From: Calliopsis andreniformis
Taxonomy: Eukaryota; Arthropoda; Insecta; Hymenoptera; Andrenidae
DNA: 64,000 bases
Direction: 5' to 3'
Assembly (NCBI RefSeq): GCF_051401765.1
Contig: NW_027480467.1
Span: 1,426,001-1,490,000, forward strand
Every line of letters starts with the position of its first letter. Position 1 is the stretch's first letter. A program made the position numbers and the translations under genes. The notes below the pieces were generated by a model. That model made no database searches. It saw only the letters and a list, made by a program, of their open reading frames with translations, and was not told where the DNA came from. Below, in pieces: positions 25,906-39,535 of the stretch.

Positions 25906-27060
25906 TTCAAACCTCAATCCTCAACCGTCAGTCCTCGTCCTCAATCCTCAACCTTCAATCCTCAAACATCAATTCTCAACACTCAATCCTCAACACTCGG
26001 TCCTCTCTCTTCAATCCTCCATTCTCAATCCTCAATCCTCAAGAGTCAATCCTCAATCCTCAAGAGTCAATCCTCAATCCTCAATCCTCACACCTCAATT
26101 CTCAGTCCTCAAACCTCAATCCCGAATCCTCAACACTGAATCCTCAATCCTCACACATCAATCCACAATCCTCAATCCTCAATCCTCATTCTTCAATCCT
26201 CAATCCTCAATCCTCAATCTGCAATCCTCAATACTCAATCCTCAATCCTCAATCGTCAATCCTCAAACCCCAATCCTCTATCATTAATACTCAATCCTCA
26301 ATCCTCAATCCTCAATCCTCAATCCTCAATCTTCAATCCTCAGTACTCAATCTTCAACCTTCAATCCTCAATCCTCAATCCTCAGTCCTCAATCCGCAAT
26401 CCGCAGTCTTCAATCCTCAATACTCAATCTTCAATCCTCAATCGTCAACCCTAAAATCCTCAATCCTCAATATTCAGCACACAACACGCAACCACCAATC
26501 CTCAATGCTCAACCATCAATGCTCAATTCTCAATACTCAATTGAATATCCTGAATTCTCAGTTTTCAATACCCAGTTCTCAATCTTTAATATTCAAGTCT
26601 CCATCCACAAACATCTATTCTCATCACTCAACCCTCAACACTCAGTCCTCAATCTTCAATCCTGAATCCTCAATCCTCAATCTTCGATCCTCAATACTCA
26701 ATCTTCAATCCTCAGTTGTCAATTCTCAATACTCAATCCTCAGTCTTCAATCCTCAATCTCCAATACTCAATCCTCAATCCTCAATCCTCAATCCTCAAT
26801 CCTCAATCCTCATTCCTCAAACAGCAATCCTCAACCCTCAGTCCTCATCCTCCATCCTCAATCCTCAATCCTCAATCCTCAATCTTCAATCCTCAATCCT
26901 CAATCCTCAAACCTCAATCCTCAGACATGAATACTCCATCTTAAATACTCAATCCACAATCCTCAATCCTCAATCCTCAATATTCAATCCTCAATCTTCA
27001 ATCCTCAATAATCAATATCCAATCCTAGATCCTCAATCCTCAATCTTCAATCCTCAGTAA
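25906..27060 (+). repeat. Degenerate right end of domain I
   Basis: Contains CAAGAGTC duplicates (about 26040 and 26060), an irregular CTAAAATCCT unit at 26451 and the chimera at 26538. No collinear partner found over more than a few hundred bases. Confidence 0.6.
26538..26663 (+). repeat. A/B chimeric block, degenerate
   Basis: Begins CAATTGAATATCCTGAATTC (A-like) and continues CAGTTTTCAATACC and CAAGTCTCCATCCAC (B-like). It is more mutated than the other two and lies near the right edge of domain I. Confidence 0.65.
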
Positions 27061-30000
27061 TCAATCTCCTATCCTAGATCCTCAATCCCCAATACTCAAT
27101 CCTTAATCCTCAACCTTCAATCCTCAATCCCCAGTCCTCAATCTTCAACCCTCAATGCTCAATACTCAATCCTCAATCCTCAGTCCTCAATCCTCAATCC
27201 ACAGTCCTCAATCCTCAACCCTCAATCCTCAATCCTCAATCCTCAATCCTCAATCCTCAATCCTCAATTCTCAATCCTCATTCCTCAAACCTCAATCCTC
27301 AACCCTCAGTCCTCATACTCAATTCTCAATGCTCAATCCTCAATCCTCAATTCTCAATCTTCAATACTCAATGCTCAATCATCAATCCTCAATCCTCAGT
27401 CCTCAATCCTGAACCCTGAATCTTCAATCCTCAATCCCCAATCCTCAATCTTCAATCCTCAATCCTCAATCCTCAATCCTCAATTCTCAATCCTCAAACC
27501 TCAGTCCCCGTCCTCAATCCTCATCCCTCAATCCTCAATCCTCAATCCTCAATCCTCAATCATCAATACTCAATCTTCAATCCTCAATCCGCAATACCTG
27601 ATCCTCAATCCTCAGTCCTCAATCTTCAATCCTCAATCTCCTATCCTCAATCCTCAAGGGTCAATCCTCAATCATCAATCCTCAACCCTCAATCCTCAGT
27701 CCTCAATCCTCAATCCTCATTCCTCAAACCTCAATCCTCAACCCTCAGTCCTCGTCCTCAATTCTCAATGCTCAATCCTCAATCCTTAATTCTCAATCAT
27801 CAATCCTCAATCCTTAATCCTCAATCTTCAATCCTCAATCCCCAGTCCTCAATCTTCAATCCTCAATGCTCAATCCTCAATCCTCAATCCTCAGTCCTCA
27901 ATCCTGAACCCTGAGTCTTCAATCCTCAATCCCCAATCCTCAATCTTCAATCCTCAATCCTCAATCCTGAATCCTCAATTCTCAATCCTCAAACCTCAGT
28001 CCCCGTCCTCAATCCTCATCCCTCAATCCTCAATCCTCAATCCTCAATCCTCAATCATCAATACTCAATCTTCAATCCTCAATCCGCAATCCCTGATCCT
28101 CAATCCTCAGTCCTCAATCTTCAATCCTCAATCTCCTATCCTCAATCCTCAAGGGTCAATCCTCAATCCTCAATCCTCAACCCTCAATCCTAAATCCTCC
28201 ATCCTCAATCCTCAATCCTCAATCCTCAATCCTAAATCTTCAATCCTCAATACTCAATATTCAATCCTCAATCCTCAATCCTCAATCCTCAAACCTCAAT
28301 CCTCAACCGTCAGTCCTCGTCCTCAAACCTCAAACCTCAATCCTCAATCCTCAATCCCCAATCCTCAATCCTCAATACTCAATCCTCAATCTTCATTCCT
28401 CAATACAAAAACTGCAATCCTCAATCCTCAGTCCTCACTCCTCAGTCCTCATTCTTCAATCCTCAATACCATATCCTCAATCTTCAATTCTCAATCCTCA
28501 ATCCTCAATTCTCAATCCTCAATCCTCAATCCTCAGACTTCAAACATCAACACTCAACCCTCAGTCCTCGTCCTCAATCCACAACCATCAATCCTCAATC
28601 CTCAATCTTCAATCATCAATATTCAATCTTCAATCCTCAATGCTCAATCCTCAATCCTCAACCCTCAATACTCAATGTTCAATCCTCAATACCCAATCCT
28701 CAGTCTTCAGTCCTCAATCCTCAATCCTCAATCCTCAACCCTCAATCCTCAGTCCTCAAACCTCAATACTGAATCCTCAATCCTGAATCCCCAATCTTCA
28801 GGCCTGAGTCCTCAACAATCGGTTGTCAATCCTCAATCCTCAATAGAGTATCCTCAATTCGCAGGTTTCAATACTCAATACTCATTCTGCAATCTTCAAA
28901 TCTCTATCCACAAACATCAATACTCATCACTCAACCCTAAACACTCCGTCCCCAATCCTCAATCTTCAATCCCCAATCCTCACTCCTCTATCCTCAATCC
29001 TGAATTTTCAACCCTCAATCCTCAAACCTCAATCCTCAATCCTCAATCCTCAATCCTCATTCTTCATTTCTCAACACCCAATACTTAATCTTCAATGCTC
29101 AATACTCAATCCTCAATTCTCAATCCTCAATCCTCAATCCTCAGACCTCAAACATCAATCCTCAACCCTCAGTCATCGTCCTCAATCCACAACCCTCAAT
29201 CCTCAACCCTCAGTCCTCAATCCTCAATCCTCAATCCTCAAACCTCAATCCTCAACCGTCAGACATCGTCCTCAATCCTCAAACATCAATCCTCAATCCT
29301 CAACCCTCAATCCACATTCCTCAAACCTCAATCCTCAGCCCTCAGTCCTCATCCTCAATTCTCAATTCTCAATTCTCAATTCTCAAACATCAATCCTCAA
29401 TCCTCAACCTTCAATCCTCAATGCTCAATTCTTAATCCTCAATCCTCAGTCCTCAATCCTCAATCCTCAATACTCCAACCTCAATCCTCAACCGTCAGAC
29501 CTCGTCCTCAATCCTCAAACCTCAATCCTCAATCCTCAATCTTCAATCATCAATACTCAATCTTCAATTCTCAATCCTCAATCCTCAATCCTCAATCCTC
29601 AATCCTCAATCCTCAACCCTCAATCCTCATTCCTCAAACCTCAATCCTCAACCCTCAGACCTCATCCTCAATTCTCAATTCTCAATTCTCAATCATCAAT
29701 CCTCAATCCTCAATATTCAATCCTCAATAATCAATCTCCAATCCTAGATACTCAATCCCTAATCTTCAATCCTTAATCCTCAATCTTCAATCCTCATTCC
29801 CCAGTCCTCAATCTTCAATCCTCAATGCTCAATCCTTAATCCTCAATCCTCAGTCCTCAATCGTCAATCCTCAATACTCAATCTTCAATCCTCAATCCTC
29901 AATCCTCAATCCTCAATCCTCAATCCACATTCTTCAATCCTCAACATCCAATCCTCAATCTTCATTCCTCAGTCCTCAATCCTCAATGTTCAATCCTCAA

Positions 30001-31956
30001 TACCCAATCCTCAATCTTCAATCCTCAATCCTCAATCCTCAATCCTCAATCCTCAATATTCAATCCTCAATAATCAATCTCCAATCCTAGATCCTCAATC
30101 CTCAATCCTCAATCCTTAATCCTCTATCATCAATCCTCAATCCCCATTCCTCAATCATCAATCCTCAGTGCTCAATCCTCAATCCTCAATCCTCAGTCCT
30201 CAATCCTCAACCCTCAATCCTCAAACCTCAATCCTCAACCGTCAGTCCACGTCCTCAATCCTCAACCCTCAATCCTCAATCCTCAATCTTCAATCCTCAA
30301 TACTCAATATTCAATCCTCAAACATCAATCCTCAATCCTCAATCTTCAATCCTCAATCCTGAATCCTCAATCCTCAATCCACATTCTTCAATCCGCAATA
30401 CCCAATTCTCAATCTACAATACTCAATACTCAATCCTCAATTCTCAATCCTCAATCCTCAGCCCTCAGTCCTCAAACCTCAATCCTCAACCCTCAGCCCT
30501 CATCCTCAATCCTCAATCCCCAATCCTCAATCTTCAATCCTCAATACACAATCTTCAGTCCTCAATCCTCAATCCTCAATCCTCAATCCTAAATCCTCCC
30601 ACCTCAATCCTCAATCCTCAATCCTCAATCCTAAATCTTCAATCCTCAATACTCAATATTCAATCCTCAATCCGCAATCCTCAATCCTCAATCCTCAATC
30701 CTCAATCCTCAATCCTCAATCTTCAATCCTCAATACTCAGTCTTCAATCCTCAATCCTCAATCCTCAATCCTCAATCCTCATTCTTCAATCCTCAATACC
30801 AAATCCACAATCTTCAATCCTCTATCCTCAATCCTCAATTCTCAATCCTCAGTCCTCAATCCTCAGACCTCAAACAGCAATACTCAACCCTCACTCCTCG
30901 TCCTCAATCCACAACCATCAATACTCAATCCTCAATCTTCAATCATCAATATTCAATCTTCAGTCCTCAATCCTAAATTTTCAATACGCAATAGCCAATC
31001 CTCAATCTTCAATCCTCAATCCTCAATCCTCTATCCTCAATCCTCAGTCCTCAAACCTCAATCCTCAACCGTCAGTCCTCGTCCTCAAACCTCAAACCTC
31101 AATCCTCAATCCTCAATCCCCAATCCTCAATCCTCAACCATCAATCTTCAATACTCAATCTTCAATCCTCAATCCTCAATTCTCAATCCTCAATCCTCAA
31201 TCCTCAATCCTCCATCGTCAATCGTCAATCCTCAATCCCCAATCCTCAATCTTCAGTCCTCAATCCTCAATCCTCAATCCCCAATCTTCAGTCCTCAATC
31301 CCCAATCCTCAATCCTCAATCCTCAATCCTCAATCCTCAAACCTCAATATTCCACACAACCCTCAGCCATCAATCCTCAATACACAACTATCAATCCTCA
31401 GTTTTCAATACTCAATAGAATATCCTGAATTCTCAGGATTCTATACTCAATTCACAATACTCAATCATCAAATCTCAATCCTCAATCATCAATCCTCAAC
31501 ACTCAATCCTCAAACATCTGTCCTCATTCTTCAATCCTCAATCCTCAATCCCCAATCCCCTAACGTCAACCCTCAATCCTCTATCCTCTGTTCTCATTCT
31601 TCAATCCTCAATACTCAATCTCCAATCCTCAGTCCTCAATCCTCAATCATCAATCCTCAATCCTCAATCTTCAATCCTCAATCTTCAATCCTCAATAATC
31701 AATCTCCAATCCTAGATCCTCAATCCTCAATCTTCAATCCTCAGTAATCAATCTCCTATCCTAGATCCTCAATCCCCAATACACAATCCTTAATCCTCAA
31801 CCTTCAATCCTCAATCCCCAGTCCTCAATCTTCAACCCTCAATGCTCAATACTCAATCCTCAATCCTCAGTCCTCAATCCTCAATCCTCAGTCCTCAATC
31901 CTCAACCCTCAATCCTCAATCCTCAATCCTCAATCCTCAATCCTCAATCCTCAGGC
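27061..31956 (+). repeat. Diverged HOR copy I
   Basis: Segments match the next HOR copy at offsets 4,868 (27314/32182), 4,737 (28675/33412), 4,640 (29315/33955, 29921/34561) and 4,906 (30168/35074). The step from 4,737 to 4,640 is the 97 bp missing from the next copy; the step of 266 reflects a missing B block corresponding to 34799. About 31000-31950 is foreign to the HOR and contains an A3 block. Confidence 0.75.
31340..31630 (+). repeat. A3-type island inside domain II
   Basis: A block at 31413 with TGAATTCTCAGGATTC and CAATATTCCACAC leader, matching 11394 and 19317. It lacks two bases in the leader relative to CTACACACAACC. This is the only A block in domain II. Confidence 0.75.
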
Positions 31957-34900
31957 ATGAATACTCAACCTTCAATACTCAATCCTCAATCCTCAACCCC
32001 CAGTCCTCATCCTCAATACTCAATCTTCGATCCTCAATCCACAATCCTCAATCCTCAATACTCAATACTCAGTCCTGAATGCTCAATCTTCAATACTCAA
32101 TCCTCAATCCTCAATCCTCAATCCTCAATCCTCAATTCTCAATCCTCATTCCTCAAACCTCAATCCTCAACCCTCAGTCCTCATACTCAATTCTCAATGC
32201 TCAATCCTCAATCCTCAATTCTCAATCTTCAATCCTCAATGCTCAATCCTCAATCCTCAATCCTCAGTCCTCAATCCTGAACCCTGAATCTTCAATCCTC
32301 AATCCCCAATCCTCAATCTTCAATCCTCAATCCTCAATCCTCAATCCTCAATTCTCAATCCTCAAACCTCAGTCCCCGTCCTCAATCCTCATCCCTCAAT
32401 CCTCAATCCTCAATCCTCAATCCTCAATCATCAATACTCAATCTTCAATCCTCAATCCGCAATCCCTGATCCTCAATCCTCAGTCCTCAATCTTCAATCC
32501 TCAATCTCCTATCCTCAATCCTCAAGGGTCAATCCTCAATCATCAATCCTCAACCCTCAATCCTCAGTCCTCAAACCTCAATCCTGAAACCTCAATCCTG
32601 AATTCTCAATTTTCAGCACTCAGTCCTCAGCAATCAATGGTCAATCATCAATCCTCAATAGAATATCCTCAATTCACAGTTTTCAATACTCAATCCTCAA
32701 TCTTCAATCTTCAAATATCAATCCACAAACATCAATTCTCATCACTCAACACTCAACACTCAGTCCTCAATCTTCAATCCTCAATCCTCAATCCTCAGTA
32801 TTCAATCGTAAATACTCAATCTTCAATCCACAATCCTCAATACTCAATTCTCGATCGTCAATCCTCAATACTCAATCCTCAGTCATGAATGCTCAATCTT
32901 CAATACTCAATACTCAATCCTCAATCCTCAATCCTCGATCCTCAATCTTCAATCCTCAATACTCAATCTTCAATCCTCCATCCTCAATCGTCAATCCTCA
33001 ATCCTCAATCCTCAATCGCCCGGCTTCAATCCTCAATACTCAATCTTCAATCCTCAATCCTCAATCCTCAATCCTCAAACCTCAATCCTCAAACGTCAGT
33101 CCTCGTCCTCAAACCTCAAACCTCAATCCTCAATCCTCAATCCCCAATCCTCAATCCTCAATACTCAATCCTCAATCTTCAATCCTCAATACAAAAACTG
33201 CAATACTCAATCCTCAGTCCTCACTCCTCAGTCCTCATTCTTCAATCCTCAATACCATATCCTCAATCTTCAATTCTCAATCCTCAATCCTCAATTCTCA
33301 ATCCTCAATCCTCAATCCTCAGACTTCAAACATCAACACTCAACCCTCAGTCCTCGTCCTCAATCCACAACCATCAATCCTCAATCCTCAATCTTCAATC
33401 ATCAATATTCAATGTTCAATCCTCAATACCCAATCCTCAGTCTTCAGTCCTCAATCCTCAATCCTCAATCCTCAACCCTCAATCCTCAGTCCTCAAACCT
33501 CAATACTGAATACTCAATCCTGAATCCCCAATCTTCAGGCCTGAGTCCTCAACAATCGGTTGTCAATCCTCAATCCTCAATAGAGTATCCTCAATTCGCA
33601 GGTTTCAATACTCAATACTCATTCTGCAATCTTCAAATCTCTATCCACAAACATCAATACTCATCACTCAACCCTAAACACTCCGTCCCCAATCCTCAAT
33701 CTTCAATCCCCAATCCTCACTCCTCTATCCTCAATCCTCAATTTTCAACCCTCAATCCTCAAACCTCAATCCTCAATCCTCAATCCTCAATCCTCATTCT
33801 GCTTTCCTCAACACCCAATACTCAATCTTCAATGCTCAATACTCAATCCTCAATTCTCAATCCTCAATCCTCAATCCTCAGACCTCAAACATCAATCCTC
33901 AACCCTCAGTCATCGTCCTCAATCCACAACCCTCAATCCTCAACCCTCAGTCCTCATTCCTCAAACCTCAATCCTCAGCCCTCAGTCCTCATCCTCAATT
34001 CTCAATTCTCAATTCTCAATTCTCAAACATCAATCCTCAATCCTCAACCTTCAATCCTCAATGCTCAATTCTTAATCCTCAATCCTCAGTCCTCAATCCT
34101 CAATCCTCAACACTCCAACCTCAATCCTCAACCGTCAGACCTCGTCCTCAATCCTCAAACCTCAATCCTCAATCCTCAATCTTCAATCATCAATACTCAA
34201 TCTTCAATTCTCAATCCTCAATCCTCAATCCTCAATCCTCAATCCTCAATCCTCAACCCTCAATCCTCATTCCTCAAACCTCAATCCTCAACCCTCAGAC
34301 CTCATCCTCAATTCTCAATTCTCAATTCTCAATCATCAATCCTCAATCCTCAATATTCAATCCTCAATAATCAATCTCCAATCCTAGATACTCAATCCCT
34401 AATCTTCAATCCTTAATCCTCAATCTTCAATCCTCATTCCCCAGTCCTCAATCTTCAATCCTCAATGCTCAATCCTTAATCCTCAATCCTCAGTCCTCAA
34501 TCGTCAATCCTCAATACTCAATCTTCAATCCTCAATTCTCAATCCTCAATCCTCAATCATCAATCCACATTCTTCAATCCTCAGCATCCAATCCTCAATC
34601 TTCATTCCTCAGTCCTCAATCCTCAATGTTCAATCCTCAATACCCAATCCGCAATCTTCAATCCTCAATCCTCAATCCTCAATCGTCAATCCTCAATCCT
34701 CAATCCTCAGTCCGCAAACCTCAATCCTGAATCCTCAATCCTGAATCCTCAATCTTCAGCACTCAGTCCTCAACAATCAGTTGTCAATCCTCAATCCTCA
34801 ATAGAAGATCCTCACTTCACAGGTTTCAATACTCAATACTCAACCTGCAATCTTCAAATCCCTATCCACAAACATCAATTCTCGTCACTCAGCCCTCAAC

Positions 34901-36095
34901 ACTCAGTCCCCAATCCTCAATCTTCAATCCTCAATCCTCAATCCTCAATCCTCAATCCTCAATATTCAATCCTCAATAATCAATCTCCAATCCTAGATCC
35001 TCAATCCTCAATCCTCAATCCTTAATCCTCTATCATCAATCCTCAATCCCCATTCCTCAATCATCAATCCTCAGTGCTCAATCCTCAATCCTCAATCCTC
35101 AGTCCTCAATCCTCAACCCTCAACCCTCAAACCTCAATCCTCAACCGTCAGTCCACGTCCTCAATCCTCAACCCTCAATCCTCAATCCTCAATCTTCAAT
35201 CCTCAATACTCAATATTCAATCCTCAAACATCAATCCTCAATCCTCAATCTTCAATCCTCAATCCTGAATCCTCAATCCTCAATCCACATTCTTCAATCC
35301 GCAATACCCAATCCTCAATCTACAATACTCAATACTCAATCCTCAATTCTCAATCCTCAATCCTCAGCCCTCAGTCCTCAAACCTCAATCCTCAACCCTC
35401 AGCCCTCATCCTCAATCCTCAATCCTCAATCCTCAATCCTCAATCTTCAATCCTCAATACTCAATCTTCAATAATCAATCCTCAATTCTCAATCCTCAAT
35501 ACTCAATCCTCAATCGTCAATACTCAATCCCCAATCCTCAATCTTCAATCCTCAATCCTCAATCCTCAATCCCCAATCCTCAATCTTCAATCCTCAATAC
35601 ACAATCTTCAGTCCTCAATCCTCAATCCTCAATCCTCAATCCTAAATCCTCCATCCTCAATCCTCAATCCTCAATCCTCAATCCTAAATCTTCAATCCTC
35701 AATACTCAATATTCAGTCCTCAATCCTCAATCCTCAATCCTCAATCCTCAATCCTCAATCCTCAATCTTCAATCCTCAATACTCAGTCTTCAATCCTCAA
35801 TCCTCAATCCTCAATCCTCAATCCTCATTCTTCAATCCTCAATACCAAATCCACAATCTTCAATCCTCTATCCTCAATCCTCAATTCTCAATCCTCAGTC
35901 CTCAATCCTCAGACCTCAAACAGCAATACTCAACCCTCACTCCTCGTCCTCAATCCACAACCATCAATACTCAATCCTCAATCTTCAATCATCAATATTC
36001 AATCTTCAGTCCTCAATCCTCAATCCTCAGTCCTCAATCCTCAACCCTCAATCCTCAATCCTCAATCCTCAATCCTCAATCCTCAATCCTCAGGC
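31957..36095 (+). repeat. HOR unit alpha, 4,139 bp
   Basis: Anchored on the ATG in AGGCATGAATACTC. Contains B blocks at +699, +1621 and +2842 and CGCCCGGCTT at +1060. Relative to the reconstructed 4,236-bp unit it lacks 97 bp (13 heptamers plus one hexamer) just before 33955, between CAACCCTCAGTCC and CATTCCTCAAACC. Confidence 0.9.
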
Positions 36096-39000
36096 ATGAA
36101 TACTCAACCTTCAATACTCAATCCTCAATCCTCAACCCCCAGTCCTCATCCTCAATACTCAATCTTCGATCCTCAATCCACAATCCTCAATCCTCAATAC
36201 TCAATACTCAGTCCTGAATGCTCAATCTTCAATACTCAATCCTCAATCCTCAATCCTCAATCCTCAATCCTCAATTCTCAATCCTCATTCCTCAAACCTC
36301 AATCCTCAACCCTCAGTCCTCATACTGAATTCTCAATGCTCAATCCTCAATCCTCAATTCTCAATCTTCAATCCTCAATGCTCAATCCTCAATCCTCAAT
36401 CCTCAGTCCTCAATCCTGAACCCTGAATCTTCAATCCTCAATCCCCAATCCTCAATCTTCAATCCTCAATCCTCAATCCTCAATCCTCAATTCTCAATCC
36501 TCAAACCTCAGTCCCCGTCCTCAATCCTCATCCCTCAATCCTCAATCCTCAATCCTCAATCCTCAATCATCAATACTCAATCTTCAATCCTCAATCCGCA
36601 ATCCCTGATCCTCAATCCTCAGTCCTCAATCTTCAATCCTCAATCTCCTATCCTCAATCCTCAAGGGTCAATCCTCAATCATCAATCCTCAACCCTCAAT
36701 CCTCAGTCCTCAAACCTCAATCCTGAAACCTCAATCCTGAATTCTCAATTTTCAGCACTCAGTCCTCAGCAATCAATGGTCAATCATCAATCCTCAATAG
36801 AATATCCTCAATTCACAGTTTTCAATACTCAATCCTCAATCTTCAATCTTCAAATATCAATCCACAAACATCAATTCTCATCACTCAACACTCAACACTC
36901 AGTCCTCAATCTTCAATCCTCAATCCTCAATCCTCAGTATTCAATCGTAAATACTCAATCTTCAATCCACAATCCTCAATACTCAATTCTCGATCGTCAA
37001 TCCTCAATACTCAATCCTGAGTCATGAATGCTCAATCTTCAATACTCAATACTCAATCCTCAATCCTCAATCCTCGATCCTCAATCTTCAATCCTCAATA
37101 CTCAATCTTCAATCCTCCATCCTCAATCGTCAATCCTCAATCCTCAATCCTCAATCGCCCGGCTTCAACCCTCAATACTCAATCTTCAATCCTCAATCCT
37201 CAATCCTCAATCCTCAAACCTCAATCCTCAACCGTCAGTCCTCGTCCACAAACCTCAAACCTCAATCCTCAATCCTCAATCCCCAATCCTCAATCCTCAA
37301 TCCTCAATCCTCAATCCTCAAACCTCAATCCTCAACCGTCAGACATCGTCCTCAATCCTCAAACATCAATCCTCAATCCTCAACCCTCAATCCTCATTCC
37401 TCAAACCTCAATCCTCAGCCCTCAGTCCTCATCCTCAATTCTCAATTCTCAATTCTCAATTCTCAAACATCAATCCTCAATCCTCAACCTTCAATCCTCA
37501 ATGCTCAATTCTTAATCCTCAATCCTCAGTCCTCAATCCTCAATCCTCAATACTCCAACCTCAATCCTCAACCGTCAGACCTCGTCCTCAATCCTCAAAC
37601 CTCAATCCTCAATCCTCAATCTTCAATCATCAATACTCAATCTTCAATTCTCAATCCTCAATCCTCAATCCTCAATCCTCAATCCTCAATCCTCAACCCT
37701 CAATCCTCATTCCTCAAACCTCAATCCTCAACCCTCAGACCTCATCCTCAATTCTCAATTCTCAATTCTCAATCATCAATCCTCAATCCTCAATATTCAA
37801 TCCTCAATAATCAATCTCCAATCCTAGATACTCAATCCCTAATCTTCAATCCTTAATCCTCAATCTTCAATCCTCATTCCCCAGTCCTCAATCTTCAATC
37901 CTCAATGCTCAATCCTTAATCCTCAATCCTCAGTCCTCAATCGTCAATCCTCAATACTCAATCTTCAATCCTCAATTCTCAATCCTCAATCCTCAATCAT
38001 CAATCCACATTCTTCAATCCTCAGCATCCAATCCTCAATCTTCATTCCTCAGTCCTCAATCCTCAATGTTCAATCCTCAATACCCAATCCGCAATCTTCA
38101 ATCCTCAATCCTCAATCCTCAATCGTCAATCCTCAATCCTCAATCCTCAGTCCTCAAACCTCAATCCTGAATCCTCAATCCTGAATCCTCAATCTTCAGC
38201 ACTCAGTCCTCAACAATCAGTTGTCAATCCTCAATCCTCAATAGAAGATCCTCACTTCACAGGTTTCAATACTCAATACTCAACCTGCAATCTTCAAATC
38301 CCTATCCACAAACATCAATTCTCGTCACTCAGCCCTCAACACTCAGTCCCCAATCCTCAATCTTCAATCCTCAATCCTCAATCCTCAATCCTCAATCCTC
38401 AATATTCAATCCTCAATAATCAATCTCCAATCCTAGATCCTCAATCCTCAATCCTCAATCCTTAATCCTCTATCATCAATCCTCAATCCCCATTCCTCAA
38501 TCATCAATCCTCAGTGCTCAATCCTCAATCCTCAATCCTCAGTCCTCAATCCTCAACCCTCAATCCTCAAACCTCTATCCTCAACCGTCAGTCCACGTCC
38601 TCAATCCTCAACCCTCAATCCTCAATCCTCAATCTTCAATCCTCAATACTCAATATTCAATCCTCAAACATCAATCCTCAATCCTCAATCTTCAATCCTC
38701 AATCCTGAATCCTCAATCCTCAATCCACATTCTTCAATCCGCAATACCCAATCCTCAATCTACAATACTCAATACTCAATCCTCAATTCTCAATCCTCAA
38801 TCCTCAGCCCTCAGTCCTCAAACCTCAATCCTCAACCCTCAGCCCTCATCCTCAATCCTCAATCCTCAATCCTCAATCCTCAATCTTCAATCCTCAATAC
38901 TCAATCTTCAATAATCAATCCTCAATTCTCAATCCTCAATACTCAATCCTCAATCGTCAATACTCAATCCCCAATCCTCAATCTTCAATCCTCAATCCTC

Positions 39001-39535
39001 AATCCTCAATCCCCAATCCTCAATCTTCAATCCTCAATACACAATCTTCAGTCCTCAATCCTCAATCCTCAATCCTCAATCCTAAATCCTCCATCCTCAA
39101 TCCTCAATCCTCAATCCTCAATCCTAAATCTTCAATCCTCAATACTCAATATTCAGTCCTCAATCCTCAATCCTCAATCCTCAATCCTCAATCCTCAATC
39201 CTCAATCTTCAATCCTCAATACTCAGTCTTCAATCCTCAATCCTCAATCCTCAATCCTCAATCCTCATTCTTCAATCCTCAATACCAAATCCACAATCTT
39301 CAATCCTCTATCCTCAATCCTCAATTCTCAATCCTCAGTCCTCAATCCTCAGACCTCAAACAGCAATACTCAACCCTCACTCCTCGTCCTCAATCCACAA
39401 CCATCAATACTCAATCCTCAATCTTCAATCATCAATATTCAATCTTCAGTCCTCAATCCTCAATCCTCAGTCCTCAATCCTCAATCCTCAATCCTCAATC
39501 CTCAATCCTCAATCCTCAATCCTCAATCCTCAGGC
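36096..39535 (+). repeat. HOR unit beta, 3,440 bp
   Basis: Nearly identical to alpha outside one deletion of 796 bp, at about 37300, that removes the second B block and the CAATACAAAAACTG string. B blocks at +699 and +2143. Differences from alpha in shared parts are sparse substitutions. Confidence 0.9.

Larger units (their letters stand above)
1..27060 (+). repeat. Domain I: A/B-block-rich satellite
   Basis: Defined by recurrent A blocks starting at 595, 1463, 2777, 5397, 6803, 7418, 8124, 11052, 11394, 12380, 13003, 16736, 17351, 17925, 19317, 22602, 23280 and 24581, and B blocks starting at 875, 1994, 3839, 5677, 6271, 8404, 9368, 12660, 14065, 15616, 16204, 18205, 18799, 19701, 20337, 21106, 22882, 23560 and 24861. 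A blocks are almost absent to the right of 26.6 kb. A has subtypes: GAATTCTCATGG (often followed by B), GAACTCTCATGG (2777, 6803, 7418, 13003, 16736, 17351; not followed by B at 280 bp) and a GGATTCTATAC type (11394, 31413; 19317 reads TGATTCTATAC). The right edge near 27.06 kb is a change of repeat type, not a sharp junction. Confidence 0.8.

Noticed and set aside
31400..31460. Possible transposon remnant at the A3 block because it looks unlike the neighbours
   Set aside because: It stays in heptamer phase, has no terminal inverted repeats or coding sequence, and matches A blocks at 11394 and 19317.
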